Source: Nitratireductor aquimarinus
GTDB lineage: Bacteria; Pseudomonadota; Alphaproteobacteria; Rhizobiales; Rhizobiaceae
NCBI RefSeq assembly: GCF_046773475.1
Contig: NZ_CP177239.1
Location: forward strand, 1,736,001-1,800,000
Direction of reading: 5' to 3'
Length of the DNA stretch: 64,000 nt
The notes below the pieces were generated by a model. The model made no database searches and was not told where the DNA came from. It worked only from the letters and a program-made list of their open reading frames with translations. This document shows positions 8,275 to 16,075 of the stretch, in pieces. The translations under genes were made by a program, and so were the position numbers. Position 1 is the stretch's first letter. Each line of letters opens with the position of its first letter.

Positions 8275-8982
8275 TTAAAGGAAGTTCACCTTCCCCGTGG
8301 CAATGTCATAAATGCCCGCAGCGGCCTTGAGCTTGCCGGCTGCATAGAGGTCGCCGAGAATCGGGCCGGTCGTCTGCGCCCTCTCCGCGTTTAGCGTCGC
8401 ATTGCGCGCTGTCGCGGTCGCCAGCAGGTCCTCCGGCTCTGCCGCCATGGCGTCGTAGACCGCAGGGCGAATGGCGTTCACGAGGCTCGGCAGATGGCCG
8501 GGCGGCAGGGTGTTGTCCTGAATCGCCTGGATCGTGGCGTCCACCGCGCCGCAGGCCGTGTGCCCCAGCACGAGGATCGTCTTGATGCCGAGAACGGCCG
8601 CCCCGTATTCGAGGCTCGCCAGCCCGTCCTCATTGATGAAATTGCCCGCCACGCGAATGACGAAAAGCTCTCCCGGCCCCTGATCGAAGATCAGCTCGGG
8701 CGCAACACGGGAATCCGCGCAGCTCACGATGGCCGCGAAGGGCTGCTGCCCCTGCGCGCGGCTGGCGCGGCCCGCCGAATGATCGGTGTTGATAGGCTGG
8801 TTGGCCACATAGCGCGCATTGCCGTCCATGAGGCGCTGCAACGCCTCGTCGGGTGAGACAGGCGCTGCCGCGCCGGTTTCGGCGGATGCACGCGCGGCAA
8901 GCGGTGCAGCCATTGCAAGAGCCAGACCGCCTGTCAGCAGCCCACGACGGCTAAGAATTCCAGAGTCACAATTCACGCACAT
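8275..8982 (-). CDS. Beta-class carbonic anhydrase with Tat signal peptide
   Basis: A 235-residue protein that should interconvert CO2 and bicarbonate with zinc. The ligands are C88, H141 and C144 (CADSR; LGHTACGA), with the D90-R92 dyad. The N-terminus, SRRGLLTGGLALAMAAP followed by AARASA, is a twin-arginine signal, so the enzyme is exported folded to the periplasm. The cytoplasmic relatives lack this leader. Two cysteines precede the RR (MCVNC), which is unusual. It is divergent from mutL across 228 bp and has no operon partner. Confidence 0.92.
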   Translation of the reverse strand: MCVNCDSGILSRRGLLTGGLALAMAAPLAARASAETGAAAPVSPDEALQRLMDGNARYVANQPINTDHSAGRASRAQGQQPFAAIVSCADSRVAPELIFDQGPGELFVIRVAGNFINEDGLASLEYGAAVLGIKTILVLGHTACGAVDATIQAIQDNTLPPGHLPSLVNAIRPAVYDAMAAEPEDLLATATARNATLNAERAQTTGPILGDLYAAGKLKAAAGIYDIATGKVNFL

Positions 8983-9085
8983 AATTCAGTCGCTTTCTAA
9001 AGTTGACCCAACGTAAAGCCGTATATCTCAAAACTTACCTGATCACTCGATTTATGTTTACACTTCTAACAATCTACATCTTCTT

Positions 9086-9104
9086 CCCCTGCGGGCTGCA
9101 GGGG
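9086..9104. other. Hairpin in the carbonic anhydrase-mutL divergent region
   Basis: A perfect 7-bp stem, CCCCTGC / GCAGGGG, with loop GGGCT. It lies 107 bp before the mutL start and 104 bp before the anhydrase start. There is no T-run on either side, so it is not a standard terminator. Role unknown. Confidence 0.35.
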
Positions 9105-9210
9105 CCGCCCTTTCCGGCCCACGCGCTCCCTCGCCCCGCCCCGACACAAGTGCTGGAAAGCGGTGCGGCGTCTCTTCTCGCCACCTCCGAATCCCCGTAA
9201 AATCGGTCCC

Positions 9211-11112
9211 ATGACTGCAGCCTCCCACACCATTCGCCAGCTAAACGACACCGTGATCAACCAGATCGCCGCAGGCGAGGTGATCGAGCGGCCGGCGAGC
9301 GTCGTGAAGGAGCTGGTGGAAAACGCGCTCGACGCCGGCTCCACCCGGATCGAGGTGGCGACCGCCGGCGGCGGGCTTTCGCTGCTGCGCGTCACCGACA
9401 ATGGCGGCGGCATCGAGCATGACGAGCTGCCGCTCGCCGTCTCGCGCCATTGCACGTCAAAACTCACCGACGACATTCACGACATTCGCTCGCTCGGTTT
9501 TCGCGGCGAGGCGCTGCCCTCCATCGGCTCGGTGGCGCGGCTTTCCCTGCGCTCGCGCCCGGAAGGGGCCGACAGCGCCGCCGAGATCGCCGTGGAAGGC
9601 GGGCGCGTGTCGCCGGTCCGGCCCGTGGCGGCCAATCGCGGCACCACGGTGGAGGTGCGCGACCTCTTCTTCGCCACGCCTGCCCGGCTGAAATTCATGA
9701 AGAGCGAGCGCGCCGAGACCGCCGCCATCACCGAGGTGGTGAAGCGTATGGCGCTCGCCTTTCCCGAGGTGCGCTTCACACTGACGGGCTCCGACCGCAA
9801 CACGCTGGAGCTGCCCGCCGTGCCGGCCGATGGCGAGGGGCTCCTGCGCCGCATCGCGCAGGTGATGGGCAAGGATTTCTCCGAAAACACGCTGCCCATC
9901 GAGGCCGAGCGCGAGGGTGTCGCGCTGTCGGGCCATGTCTCGATCCCGTCTTTTTCGCGCGGCAACGCGATGCTGCAATATTTCTACGTGAACGGGCGGC
10001 CGGTGCGCGACAAGCTCCTGACCGGGGCCATTCGCGGCGCGTACATGGACGTCCTGCCGCGCGACCGGCATGCAGTCGTCGCGCTCTTCATCTCGCTCGA
10101 TCCGGCGCTGGTCGACGTGAATGTGCATCCGGCCAAGGCCGATGTGCGCTTTCGCGATCCGGGCCTTGTGCGCGGTCTCATCGTCGGCGCGGTCCGCCAT
10201 GCGCTGGAGATCAGCGGCATGCGCGCCTCCACCTCCGGAGCGGACGCCATGCTGGCAGCCTTCCGCCAGCCGGAGCACGCAGCGCCCGGCGGCCTTTCCG
10301 GCGGCGGCAGCGCACATTATCGCTACACCCCGCCACCGCGCCCCGCACAGGACTGGCGGCTCGACACCTCCCCCACCCGCCCTCTGGACATGACGGGCAG
10401 TGCCTCCATTGCAGGCGCAGCGCCCGCCGCCGACGGCTTTTCCGCGCCCGCCCAGTCGGCTTTCGATGTCGGTGCCGGCCTGAGCGCCGATGCCCGCGCC
10501 GGCGAGGTCGAGGCAGCACCCGAATTGACGCGCTCCCCGCTGGGCGCCGCGCGCGCGCAGGTGCATGAAAACTACATCGTCGCGCAGACGGAGGATTCTC
10601 TCGTCATCGTCGACCAGCACGCCGCCCATGAGCGCCTTGTCTACGAGGCCCTGAAGGAGGCGCTCCATTCGCGCGCCCTGCCCGCGCAGATGCTGCTTCT
10701 GCCCGAGATCGTGGACATGCCGGAAGAAGACGCCGACCGCGTCGCCGCCCATGCCGAATTCCTCGCCCGTTTCGGGCTGGGGCTGGAGCGTTTCGGCCCC
10801 GGGGCCATCGCCGTGCGCGAAACCCCGTCCATGCTGGGCAAGGTCGACGTGCCGCAGCTCGTGCGCGACCTGGCCGACGAGATCGCCGAGAACGACACCG
10901 CCGACACGTTGAAGGAGCGCATCGACCACATCGCCGCGACCATGGCCTGCCACGGTTCCGTGCGCTCCGGACGGCGGCTGCGCGCCGAAGAGATGAACGC
11001 GCTTCTGCGGCAGATGGAGGCAACGCCCGGCTCCGGCACGTGCAATCATGGCCGCCCGACCTATATCGAGTTGAAGCTGACCGATATCGAGCGCCTGTTC
11101 GGCAGGCGTTAG
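9211..11112 (+). CDS. mutL: DNA mismatch repair protein MutL
   Basis: A 633-residue GHKL ATPase that links MutS to downstream steps of mismatch repair. The N-terminal ATPase motifs are INQIAAGEVIERPASVVKEL, ENALDAG and GFRGEAL. The C-terminal domain keeps the endonuclease signature DQHA-x2-E-x4-E (VDQHAAHERLVYEA), plus ACHGSVRSG and CNHGRPT, so this is the nicking type of MutL, unlike the E. coli protein. The ATG at 9211 is chosen because homologues begin about here; the frame is open to 9163. A Pro/Ala-rich linker spans about residues 350-450. The TAG stop is the edge of a TAGAGC repeat. Confidence 0.96.
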   Translation: MTAASHTIRQLNDTVINQIAAGEVIERPASVVKELVENALDAGSTRIEVATAGGGLSLLRVTDNGGGIEHDELPLAVSRHCTSKLTDDIHDIRSLGFRGEALPSIGSVARLSLRSRPEGADSAAEIAVEGGRVSPVRPVAANRGTTVEVRDLFFATPARLKFMKSERAETAAITEVVKRMALAFPEVRFTLTGSDRNTLELPAVPADGEGLLRRIAQVMGKDFSENTLPIEAEREGVALSGHVSIPSFSRGNAMLQYFYVNGRPVRDKLLTGAIRGAYMDVLPRDRHAVVALFISLDPALVDVNVHPAKADVRFRDPGLVRGLIVGAVRHALEISGMRASTSGADAMLAAFRQPEHAAPGGLSGGGSAHYRYTPPPRPAQDWRLDTSPTRPLDMTGSASIAGAAPAADGFSAPAQSAFDVGAGLSADARAGEVEAAPELTRSPLGAARAQVHENYIVAQTEDSLVIVDQHAAHERLVYEALKEALHSRALPAQMLLLPEIVDMPEEDADRVAAHAEFLARFGLGLERFGPGAIAVRETPSMLGKVDVPQLVRDLADEIAENDTADTLKERIDHIAATMACHGSVRSGRRLRAEEMNALLRQMEATPGSGTCNHGRPTYIELKLTDIERLFGRR

Positions 11113-11164
11113 AGCATCGGACCGAAAAGTGGGCACCGGTTTTCGGGTTAATCCGATGATCCAG
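11110..11164 (+). repeat. Dispersed palindrome, TAGAGC edge, overlapping the mutL stop codon
   Basis: Reads TAGAGCATCGGACCGAAAAG, then TGGGCACCGGTTTTCGGG and a closing ATCCGATGATCC. It is the 'GAGCATCGGACC' form of the element also seen at 12650-12702 and 15154-15206. The first triplet is the mutL stop. Confidence 0.8.
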
Positions 11165-11259
11165 ACCAAGACCTCACGCGGCCCCGCCGGCGACAAGCAG
11201 GTTTACTTGGCGCGGCAGGAAGGTTAAGGCCCAGAGTTGATGACAAGAGGCACCAGACG

Positions 11260-11490
11260 ATGAACCGTTTCGAAGGACCCGGCGCGCGCGAGGCACGCAT
11301 TCGCTATCTGGATGGCGACTTTCAGGTCATGACCCCCGGCGCTTTCGTGCGCTGCGCCGTCACCGAACAGCCGATCCAGCTCGATGACCTGAAATACTGG
11401 AGCGTCGAGCGCCAGGAAGCCTATGTGAGCGCCGACACCTCGCTCGCCCGCGAACTGGAAATGCATCCCGAACTACGCAAACGCGGTTAA
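11260..11490 (+). CDS. DUF2093 domain-containing protein
   Basis: A 76-residue protein that matches the DUF2093 pattern: MNRFEGPG, IRYLDGDFQVMTPG, FVRCAVT and LDDLKYWSV(E)RQEAY. The family is small, nearly confined to Alphaproteobacteria and of unknown function. The ATG has AGAGG about ten bases upstream. It is convergent with lpxK, ending 88 bp from the lpxK stop; this adjacency is common in rhizobia. No signal peptide or membrane segment is visible. Confidence 0.85.
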   Translation: MNRFEGPGAREARIRYLDGDFQVMTPGAFVRCAVTEQPIQLDDLKYWSVERQEAYVSADTSLARELEMHPELRKRG

Positions 11491-11520
11491 TCGGAAACCG
11501 GTTTTCCGTCCGGGATTGCG
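11489..11520 (+). repeat. Partial dispersed palindrome after the DUF2093 gene
   Basis: AATCGGAAACCGGTTTTCCG followed by TCCGGGATTGCG. This is the inner part of the same family as 2675-2722, without its TAGAGC edge. It lies in the 88-bp gap between DUF2093 and lpxK. Confidence 0.6.
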
Positions 11521-11578
11521 AAAAAACAGAGAGATGGAGCGGTGCAGCGTTTCGGTGAAACGATGAACGGCTCCAGAC

Positions 11579-12616
11579 CTATTTGAGGCTGCGTTCGCGC
11601 CAGTTCTCGATCGTGTTTTCGATGATCGTCACCGGCATGTCCGCTGCCTCGAACACCGCTTCCACCTGAAGCACCCGGCTTGCCTCGGCCAGTTCGCCGA
11701 GCGCACCGCTGCCGCCGCGCAGCCGCACAAGATCCTTCTCCGTCGTGATCAGCTGAAGCCCGTCCCTGCCAGCGGCTGCGATCAGATCGCGCGCGTCGTC
11801 ATCATCATAGGGGTGATGATCGGGAAAGCTCTTCCCCTCCACCACTGCGCCGCCGGCCTCGGCAACGCTGTCGAAGAACTTCTTCGGGTTCCCGATCCCC
11901 GCAAAGGCGAGAAACCGCCCGCCCTTGATGGCGCGCATGCCACGCGGCTTGAGCCGCGCCTGAAACACCGGTCGTCCCGCCCGCGAGGTCTGGCGCACCA
12001 CATGGTCGGCCGCAGTGCCCTCGCCCATGGTCAGAACCGCATCGGCAAAGCGCAGCTGGTCGATCAGCCGCGCCCGCAGCGGGCCGCCTGGAATGACGTG
12101 GCCATTGCCCAGCCCGCGCCGCGCATCCACCACCATCACCGCGTAATCCATGTGAATGCGCGCGCTCTGGAAACCGTCATCCATGATGATGAAGTCGCAG
12201 CCGATGCCGACCAGCTCGCGCGCGCCCGTCAGGCGATCCGGCGCTACCATGGTCGGCGCATGCCGCGCCAGAAGCAGCGGCTCGTCCCCCACATGGCGCG
12301 AGAGATCCTTTTCCGCATCCACCAGATGCGCCGTGGTCATGGAGCCGCCATGCCCGCGCGACAGGAAGCCCGGCTTGCGCCCCAGCTTCCGCGCCTGTTT
12401 CGCCAGCGCGATGGAAACGGGCGTCTTGCCCTCGCCGCCAACGGTGAAATTGCCCACGCACAGGACCGGCACATCCACTTTCGCGCGTTTGGCAGACGCC
12501 ATCCGGTAGCCGGCCACAAAACCGTAAAGCGCAGAGAACGGGGCAAGGCTCCAGGCCCGCCAGTCCGCCGGCTCCCACCAGAACGGAGGCGCCTCGCTGG
12601 ACCGCCGCGCGTCCAT
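11579..12616 (-). CDS. lpxK: Tetraacyldisaccharide 4'-kinase
   Basis: A 345-residue inner-membrane kinase that phosphorylates the 4' position of the lipid A precursor. Visible features are the N-terminal amphipathic/membrane start (PPFWWEPADWRAW), the P-loop NFTVGGEGKTP, FLSRGHGG, and DDGFQ followed by DYAVMVVDA. It is the last gene of the leftward waaA-lpxK run. The start is uncertain. The first ATG that gives normal length is MDARRSSEAPPF, which lies inside a dispersed palindromic repeat and has no clear ribosome-binding site; a GTG lies two codons earlier in frame. The first six residues therefore appear to be repeat-encoded. Confidence 0.92.
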   Translation of the reverse strand: MDARRSSEAPPFWWEPADWRAWSLAPFSALYGFVAGYRMASAKRAKVDVPVLCVGNFTVGGEGKTPVSIALAKQARKLGRKPGFLSRGHGGSMTTAHLVDAEKDLSRHVGDEPLLLARHAPTMVAPDRLTGARELVGIGCDFIIMDDGFQSARIHMDYAVMVVDARRGLGNGHVIPGGPLRARLIDQLRFADAVLTMGEGTAADHVVRQTSRAGRPVFQARLKPRGMRAIKGGRFLAFAGIGNPKKFFDSVAEAGGAVVEGKSFPDHHPYDDDDARDLIAAAGRDGLQLITTEKDLVRLRGGSGALGELAEASRVLQVEAVFEAADMPVTIIENTIENWRERSLK

Positions 12617-12702
12617 TCGCACGCGTGAAGGACGATCTACACTGTTCACGGAGCATCGGGATGACCGAAAACCGGTTTCCACTTTTCGGCCCGATGCTCT
12701 AG
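12597..12702 (-). repeat. Composite dispersed palindromic element, copy 2 (waaA-lpxK junction)
   Basis: On the minus strand it starts TAGAGCATCGGGCCGAAAAG, closes with CCGATGCTC, and is followed by a second module ending GAATGGACGCGCGGCGGTCC. It supplies the waaA TAG stop at one end and the likely lpxK ATG at the other. It spans the whole 82-bp gap. Confidence 0.8.
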
Positions 12703-14024
12703 CCATGGCCCTCATCGTCCTCAAGACGACTCTTGACGATCAGTGGATGAATATAGGGATCGAGCGCCTGCAGGGTGCGGTTCAGCGCGCCCGACATGTC
12801 GTCAACCGCAGCCCGCCCGGCCTTGATCATGGTGCGCCGCGCGGAATAATTGTTGAGCAGGAAGTTCACCCCGCCCGCCAGCATCTCGCCATCGCGCACC
12901 AGCCGCGCACCGCCCGCATCGATCAGGCGGCGATAGGCGTCGCGGAAATTCTGCACATTGCAGCCAGAAAGAACCGCCGTGCCCAGACGCGCAGGCTCAA
13001 TCGGGTTCTGCCCGCCCTCGCCCGTCAGAGACCGGCCCACAAAGGCGATCTCGGTCAGGCGCAGATAAAGTCCCATCTCGCCAATCGTGTCGCCGAGCAG
13101 GATATCGACATCGGCAGACACCGCATCATTGCGGCTGCGGCGCGCCACCTTGAGGCCACGCGCCTTGAATTCCTCTTCCAGCCCGTCGGCGCGCTCGGGA
13201 TGGCGCGGCACGATAATGCTGAGAATGTCGGCATGCCGTGGCTTCAGCTTTTCATGAACATCCGCCGCCACGGTCTCCTCGCCCTCATGGGTGGAGACGG
13301 CAGCCCAGGTCTCGCGCTCGCCGATCTGCCCTTCCAGAAGCGCCAGCGCCTCCGGGTCAACCGGCGGAACATGCGTATCGACCTTGAGATTGCCCGAAAC
13401 GGTCACGGGCCGCGCACCCAGCGTGCGGAAGCGCTCGCCGTCAACTTCCGACTGGGCAACCACATGCGCCAGGTTCTCGAACAGCGCCTCGGCCAGATAG
13501 GGCCGCTTCTGCCAGCGCGCGAAAGAGCGATCCGACAGGCGCCCGTTGACGAGAACCTGCGGCACGCGGCGCGCGCCCAGTTCAAGGATCGTCATCGGCC
13601 AGATTTCAGACTCGGCCATGATGGCCAGATCCGGCTTCCAGTGGTTCAGAAAGCGGCTGACAGCCGGCTTCAGATCAAGCGGCACATACTGGTGGATCAC
13701 ATTGCCGCCAAGCCGCTCTTCCGCCACCTTGGCGGAGGTCACCGTGCCGGTGGTCAGAACGATATTGATGCCATAGCCAAGCAGATGCTCGATCAGGCCG
13801 ATCACGGCCGCCGTCTCGCCAACGCTGGCCGCATGCATCCAGATCAGCGGGCCTTCCGGGCGCGGCTTTCCGGCCTTGCCGTAACGCTCGTGCCGGCGCA
13901 CCCGGTCTTCCTTGCCCTTGCCGGCGCGCCAGACGATATAGCCGCCAATCAGCGGAAACACCGCCGCGCCTGCCCAGCGATAGGTCGTAAGGATGGTCCG
14001 TGCCCAGCGTTCACTCATGGTCAT
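12699..14024 (-). CDS. waaA: 3-deoxy-D-manno-octulosonic acid (Kdo) transferase
   Basis: A 441-residue GT30 glycosyltransferase that adds Kdo from CMP-Kdo to lipid IVA at the inner membrane. It has an N-terminal hydrophobic segment (AAVFPLIGGYIVW), WMHAASVGE, the MAESEIWPM motif and NGRLSDRSF. The start is chosen because its ATG overlaps the TGA of the upstream DUF374 gene (ATGA), a sign of translational coupling. Downstream is lpxK, with a repeat filling the gap. The stop codon TAG is the edge of that repeat. Confidence 0.95.
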   Translation of the reverse strand: MTMSERWARTILTTYRWAGAAVFPLIGGYIVWRAGKGKEDRVRRHERYGKAGKPRPEGPLIWMHAASVGETAAVIGLIEHLLGYGINIVLTTGTVTSAKVAEERLGGNVIHQYVPLDLKPAVSRFLNHWKPDLAIMAESEIWPMTILELGARRVPQVLVNGRLSDRSFARWQKRPYLAEALFENLAHVVAQSEVDGERFRTLGARPVTVSGNLKVDTHVPPVDPEALALLEGQIGERETWAAVSTHEGEETVAADVHEKLKPRHADILSIIVPRHPERADGLEEEFKARGLKVARRSRNDAVSADVDILLGDTIGEMGLYLRLTEIAFVGRSLTGEGGQNPIEPARLGTAVLSGCNVQNFRDAYRRLIDAGGARLVRDGEMLAGGVNFLLNNYSARRTMIKAGRAAVDDMSGALNRTLQALDPYIHPLIVKSRLEDDEGHG

Positions 14025-14806
14025 CTATCGTCGACCAGGGCGTAGGCCTTGCGGGTCGCTTCATTGAGCGAATCCGTAACCTCGCGACGCTTCTCTTCCA
14101 TCACATCCGCATCCGCATCGGCGGCGACAAAAATGGGCTCGCCCAGAATGACCGCGCTGCGCCCGAAGGGCAGATTGATGGTGGTCTTGTCCCATGTGCG
14201 CTCAAGCACCTTGCGGCGGCTCGTGGCAATGGCGACCGGCACGATTGGCCGGCCGGAAATGCGCGCCAGCGTGACGATGCCAAGCCCCGCCTCGCGCGGC
14301 GTGCCATGGGGAATGTCGGCGATCATCGCAACATTGCAGCCGCGGTCGATCGTCTTTTTCAGCGCGATCAGCGCCTTCGCGCCACCCTTGCGGATATCGC
14401 GCTCGCCCTTGCGCCCGCCGGAGCCGCGCACCGTATCGAAACCGAGTTTCTCGGCAACGAGCGCATTCAGCTCGGCATCGGCGCTGCGCGAAAAGAGCGC
14501 AACGATCTTGTGCTTGCGCGGATTGATCGCCGGACCAAGAATGTGCTGGCCGTGCCAGAGCGCTGCAATGGCCGGCGAATGCTGATCAATCGCTGCCTGC
14601 AGGTCGTCAGACCCTTTGACACGCGGATTGGTGCGGTCGATCAGGCGAATTGCGCCCGCCATCAGCGTCGCCAGCGCCTGTTTCACAAAGCGCGACTTCG
14701 CCAGCGGCTTGCGAATACGGCGCCACAGCTCCTTGAAGGGGCGCGGTCCCGTCTTCTTCCGCTTTGCGCTCACGGCAGGGGAAGGCGCAGTCGCCTTGTT
14801 TTCCAT
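14021..14806 (-). CDS. DUF374 lysophospholipid acyltransferase-like protein
   Basis: A 261-residue protein of the DUF374/LPLAT group (COG2121). The core reads ALWHGQHILGP, FSRSADAELNA, GFDTVRGSGGRKG and IADIPHGTPREAGLGIV. The ATG at 14806 is chosen for AAGGA eight bases upstream; the open frame beyond it runs into the DUF4170 gene. It lies between DUF4170 and waaA with an ATGA overlap to waaA, which points to a role in lipid A or envelope lipid acylation; the exact substrate is not known from sequence. A basic, Lys/Arg-rich N-terminus precedes the membrane-associated domain. Confidence 0.9.
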   Translation of the reverse strand: MENKATAPSPAVSAKRKKTGPRPFKELWRRIRKPLAKSRFVKQALATLMAGAIRLIDRTNPRVKGSDDLQAAIDQHSPAIAALWHGQHILGPAINPRKHKIVALFSRSADAELNALVAEKLGFDTVRGSGGRKGERDIRKGGAKALIALKKTIDRGCNVAMIADIPHGTPREAGLGIVTLARISGRPIVPVAIATSRRKVLERTWDKTTINLPFGRSAVILGEPIFVAADADADVMEEKRREVTDSLNEATRKAYALVDDR

Positions 14807-14819
14807 ATGTGGGTCCTTG

Positions 14820-15068
14820 CTATCCCTTGGTCGTTTCCGACGCGGGATCGAGCAGGCGGTGTAGGTGAACGATGAAATAGCGCATATGCGCGTTATCAAC
14901 GGTCTCCTGCGCTTTTGCGCGCCAGGCCTTTTCGGCAGATTTGTAATCTGGATAGATTCCAACGACGTCGAGATCATCGAGGTCGCGGAAAGTTACTCCG
15001 GTCAGCGAGGATAACTCGCCGCCAAAGACCAGATGAAGAAGCTGGGAATTCTCTTTTTTCTCGGACAT
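14820..15068 (-). CDS. DUF4170 domain-containing protein
   Basis: An 82-residue protein with the DUF4170 pattern QLLHLVFGGEL, FRDLDDLDVVGIYPDY, AWRAKAQETVDNAHMRYFIV. The family is alphaproteobacterial and of unknown function. MSEKKEN is taken as the start; an ATG four codons earlier is possible. It lies 13 bp upstream of the DUF374 acyltransferase gene, so it belongs to the waaA-lpxK operon. No signal or membrane segment is visible, so it is probably cytoplasmic. Confidence 0.85.
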   Translation of the reverse strand: MSEKKENSQLLHLVFGGELSSLTGVTFRDLDDLDVVGIYPDYKSAEKAWRAKAQETVDNAHMRYFIVHLHRLLDPASETTKG

Positions 15069-15153
15069 GACCAAGCCCATTTGCAGACGAATGTGGCAAT
15101 AAGCAAATCGCTAACCGCCCGTGTAGAGGAAAACCTCGGATTTTGGAACCGTT

Positions 15154-15206
15154 TAGAGCATCGGACCGAAATGTGGACACCGGTTTTTCCGCTGTTCCGA
15201 AGCTCC
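15154..15206 (+). repeat. Dispersed palindrome, TAGAGC edge, intergenic
   Basis: TAGAGCATCGGACCGAAATG, a central CACCGGTTTTTCCG, and a closing TTCCGAAGCTCC. It is the same family as 11110-11164. Here it lies in the 217-bp gap between DUF4170 and the CysQ-like gene and does not touch a stop codon. Confidence 0.75.
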
Positions 15207-15285
15207 ACCGATAATGTACTCCACGCATCCGTGTGAACGCATGGCGATCCAACGGATGTGGTTGCGGCTTCTCACAGGAAGACGC

Positions 15286-16056
15286 TTATTGGCGATACTC
15301 GGAAAGCGTGGCCGTCATCGTTTCCAACAACGCGCCACTGCCGGCAGCCAGCGCACCCTTGCGCGGATCAGCCCCGGCATAGACCGGTAATCTGCCATCG
15401 GCGTCATGCAGCGCACCGCCCGCCTCGCGCAGGATCACATCCGCCCCCGCCAGATCCCAGTCATGGGAATTGGGCTTGACGAAAGTGGCGTCCAGCGCCC
15501 CGCTCGCCACCATGGCGATGCGATAGGCAAGCGACGGCACATAACCATAGGGCGTCGTCTTCTGGCCGACCTCTTCCGGCAGCGCCTTGACCATGGGCTT
15601 GGGGCCAGCAATCACAAACGCATCGCCTGCCGGTTTTACCACAATGCGTTCCCCATTGCGAAACGCACCGCCGCCCTCAAGCCCCTGATAGGTTTCAGAA
15701 AGCTCCGGGCACTCCAGCACGCCCACGACACTTCTGCCGCGAAAGGCAATCCCGATGCTCACGCACCAGATGGGCCGCCCGTCGATGAACGCGCGCGTGC
15801 CGTCGATGGGGTCGACGATAATGACCCGCTCGCGCGCCAGTTCATGATCGACAGCAGCCGTTTCTTCCGAAAGCCAGCCATAGTCCGGGCGCGCCGCCAT
15901 CAGGCGTTCGCGCAAAAACCGGTCCACCGCGAAATCAGCCTCGCTGACCGGCGACGTGCCGCCCTTCCACCACACTTCCGGATCGCGTCGGAAATATTTC
16001 TGCGCAATGCCGCCCGCCTCGCGCGCCACCTCGGTGACCAGCGCCAGGTCGTCCAT
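15286..16056 (-). CDS. Inositol monophosphatase family protein, CysQ-like 3'(2'),5'-bisphosphate nucleotidase
   Basis: A 256-residue, Mg-dependent, Li-sensitive-type phosphatase fold. Metal ligands are visible in WLSEET, VDPIDGTRAFI and WDLAGADVIL. CysQ-like members hydrolyse PAP from sulfate assimilation, others inositol phosphates; the sequence alone does not settle the substrate. MDDLALV is chosen as the start because AGGA lies seven bases upstream; a longer reading needs a TTG that overlaps pmbA. It follows pmbA by 19 bp and precedes DUF4170, so it is within the same leftward run. Confidence 0.88.
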   Translation of the reverse strand: MDDLALVTEVAREAGGIAQKYFRRDPEVWWKGGTSPVSEADFAVDRFLRERLMAARPDYGWLSEETAAVDHELARERVIIVDPIDGTRAFIDGRPIWCVSIGIAFRGRSVVGVLECPELSETYQGLEGGGAFRNGERIVVKPAGDAFVIAGPKPMVKALPEEVGQKTTPYGYVPSLAYRIAMVASGALDATFVKPNSHDWDLAGADVILREAGGALHDADGRLPVYAGADPRKGALAAGSGALLETMTATLSEYRQ

Positions 16057-16075
16057 CAAAAGATCCTGTGGGCTG

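Noticed and set aside
9457..11196. 579-codon open frame on the - strand
   Set aside because: Antisense to mutL and runs through its whole length; no recognisable motifs.
12705..14045. 446-codon open frame on the + strand
   Set aside because: Antisense to waaA; Arg/His-rich shadow translation.
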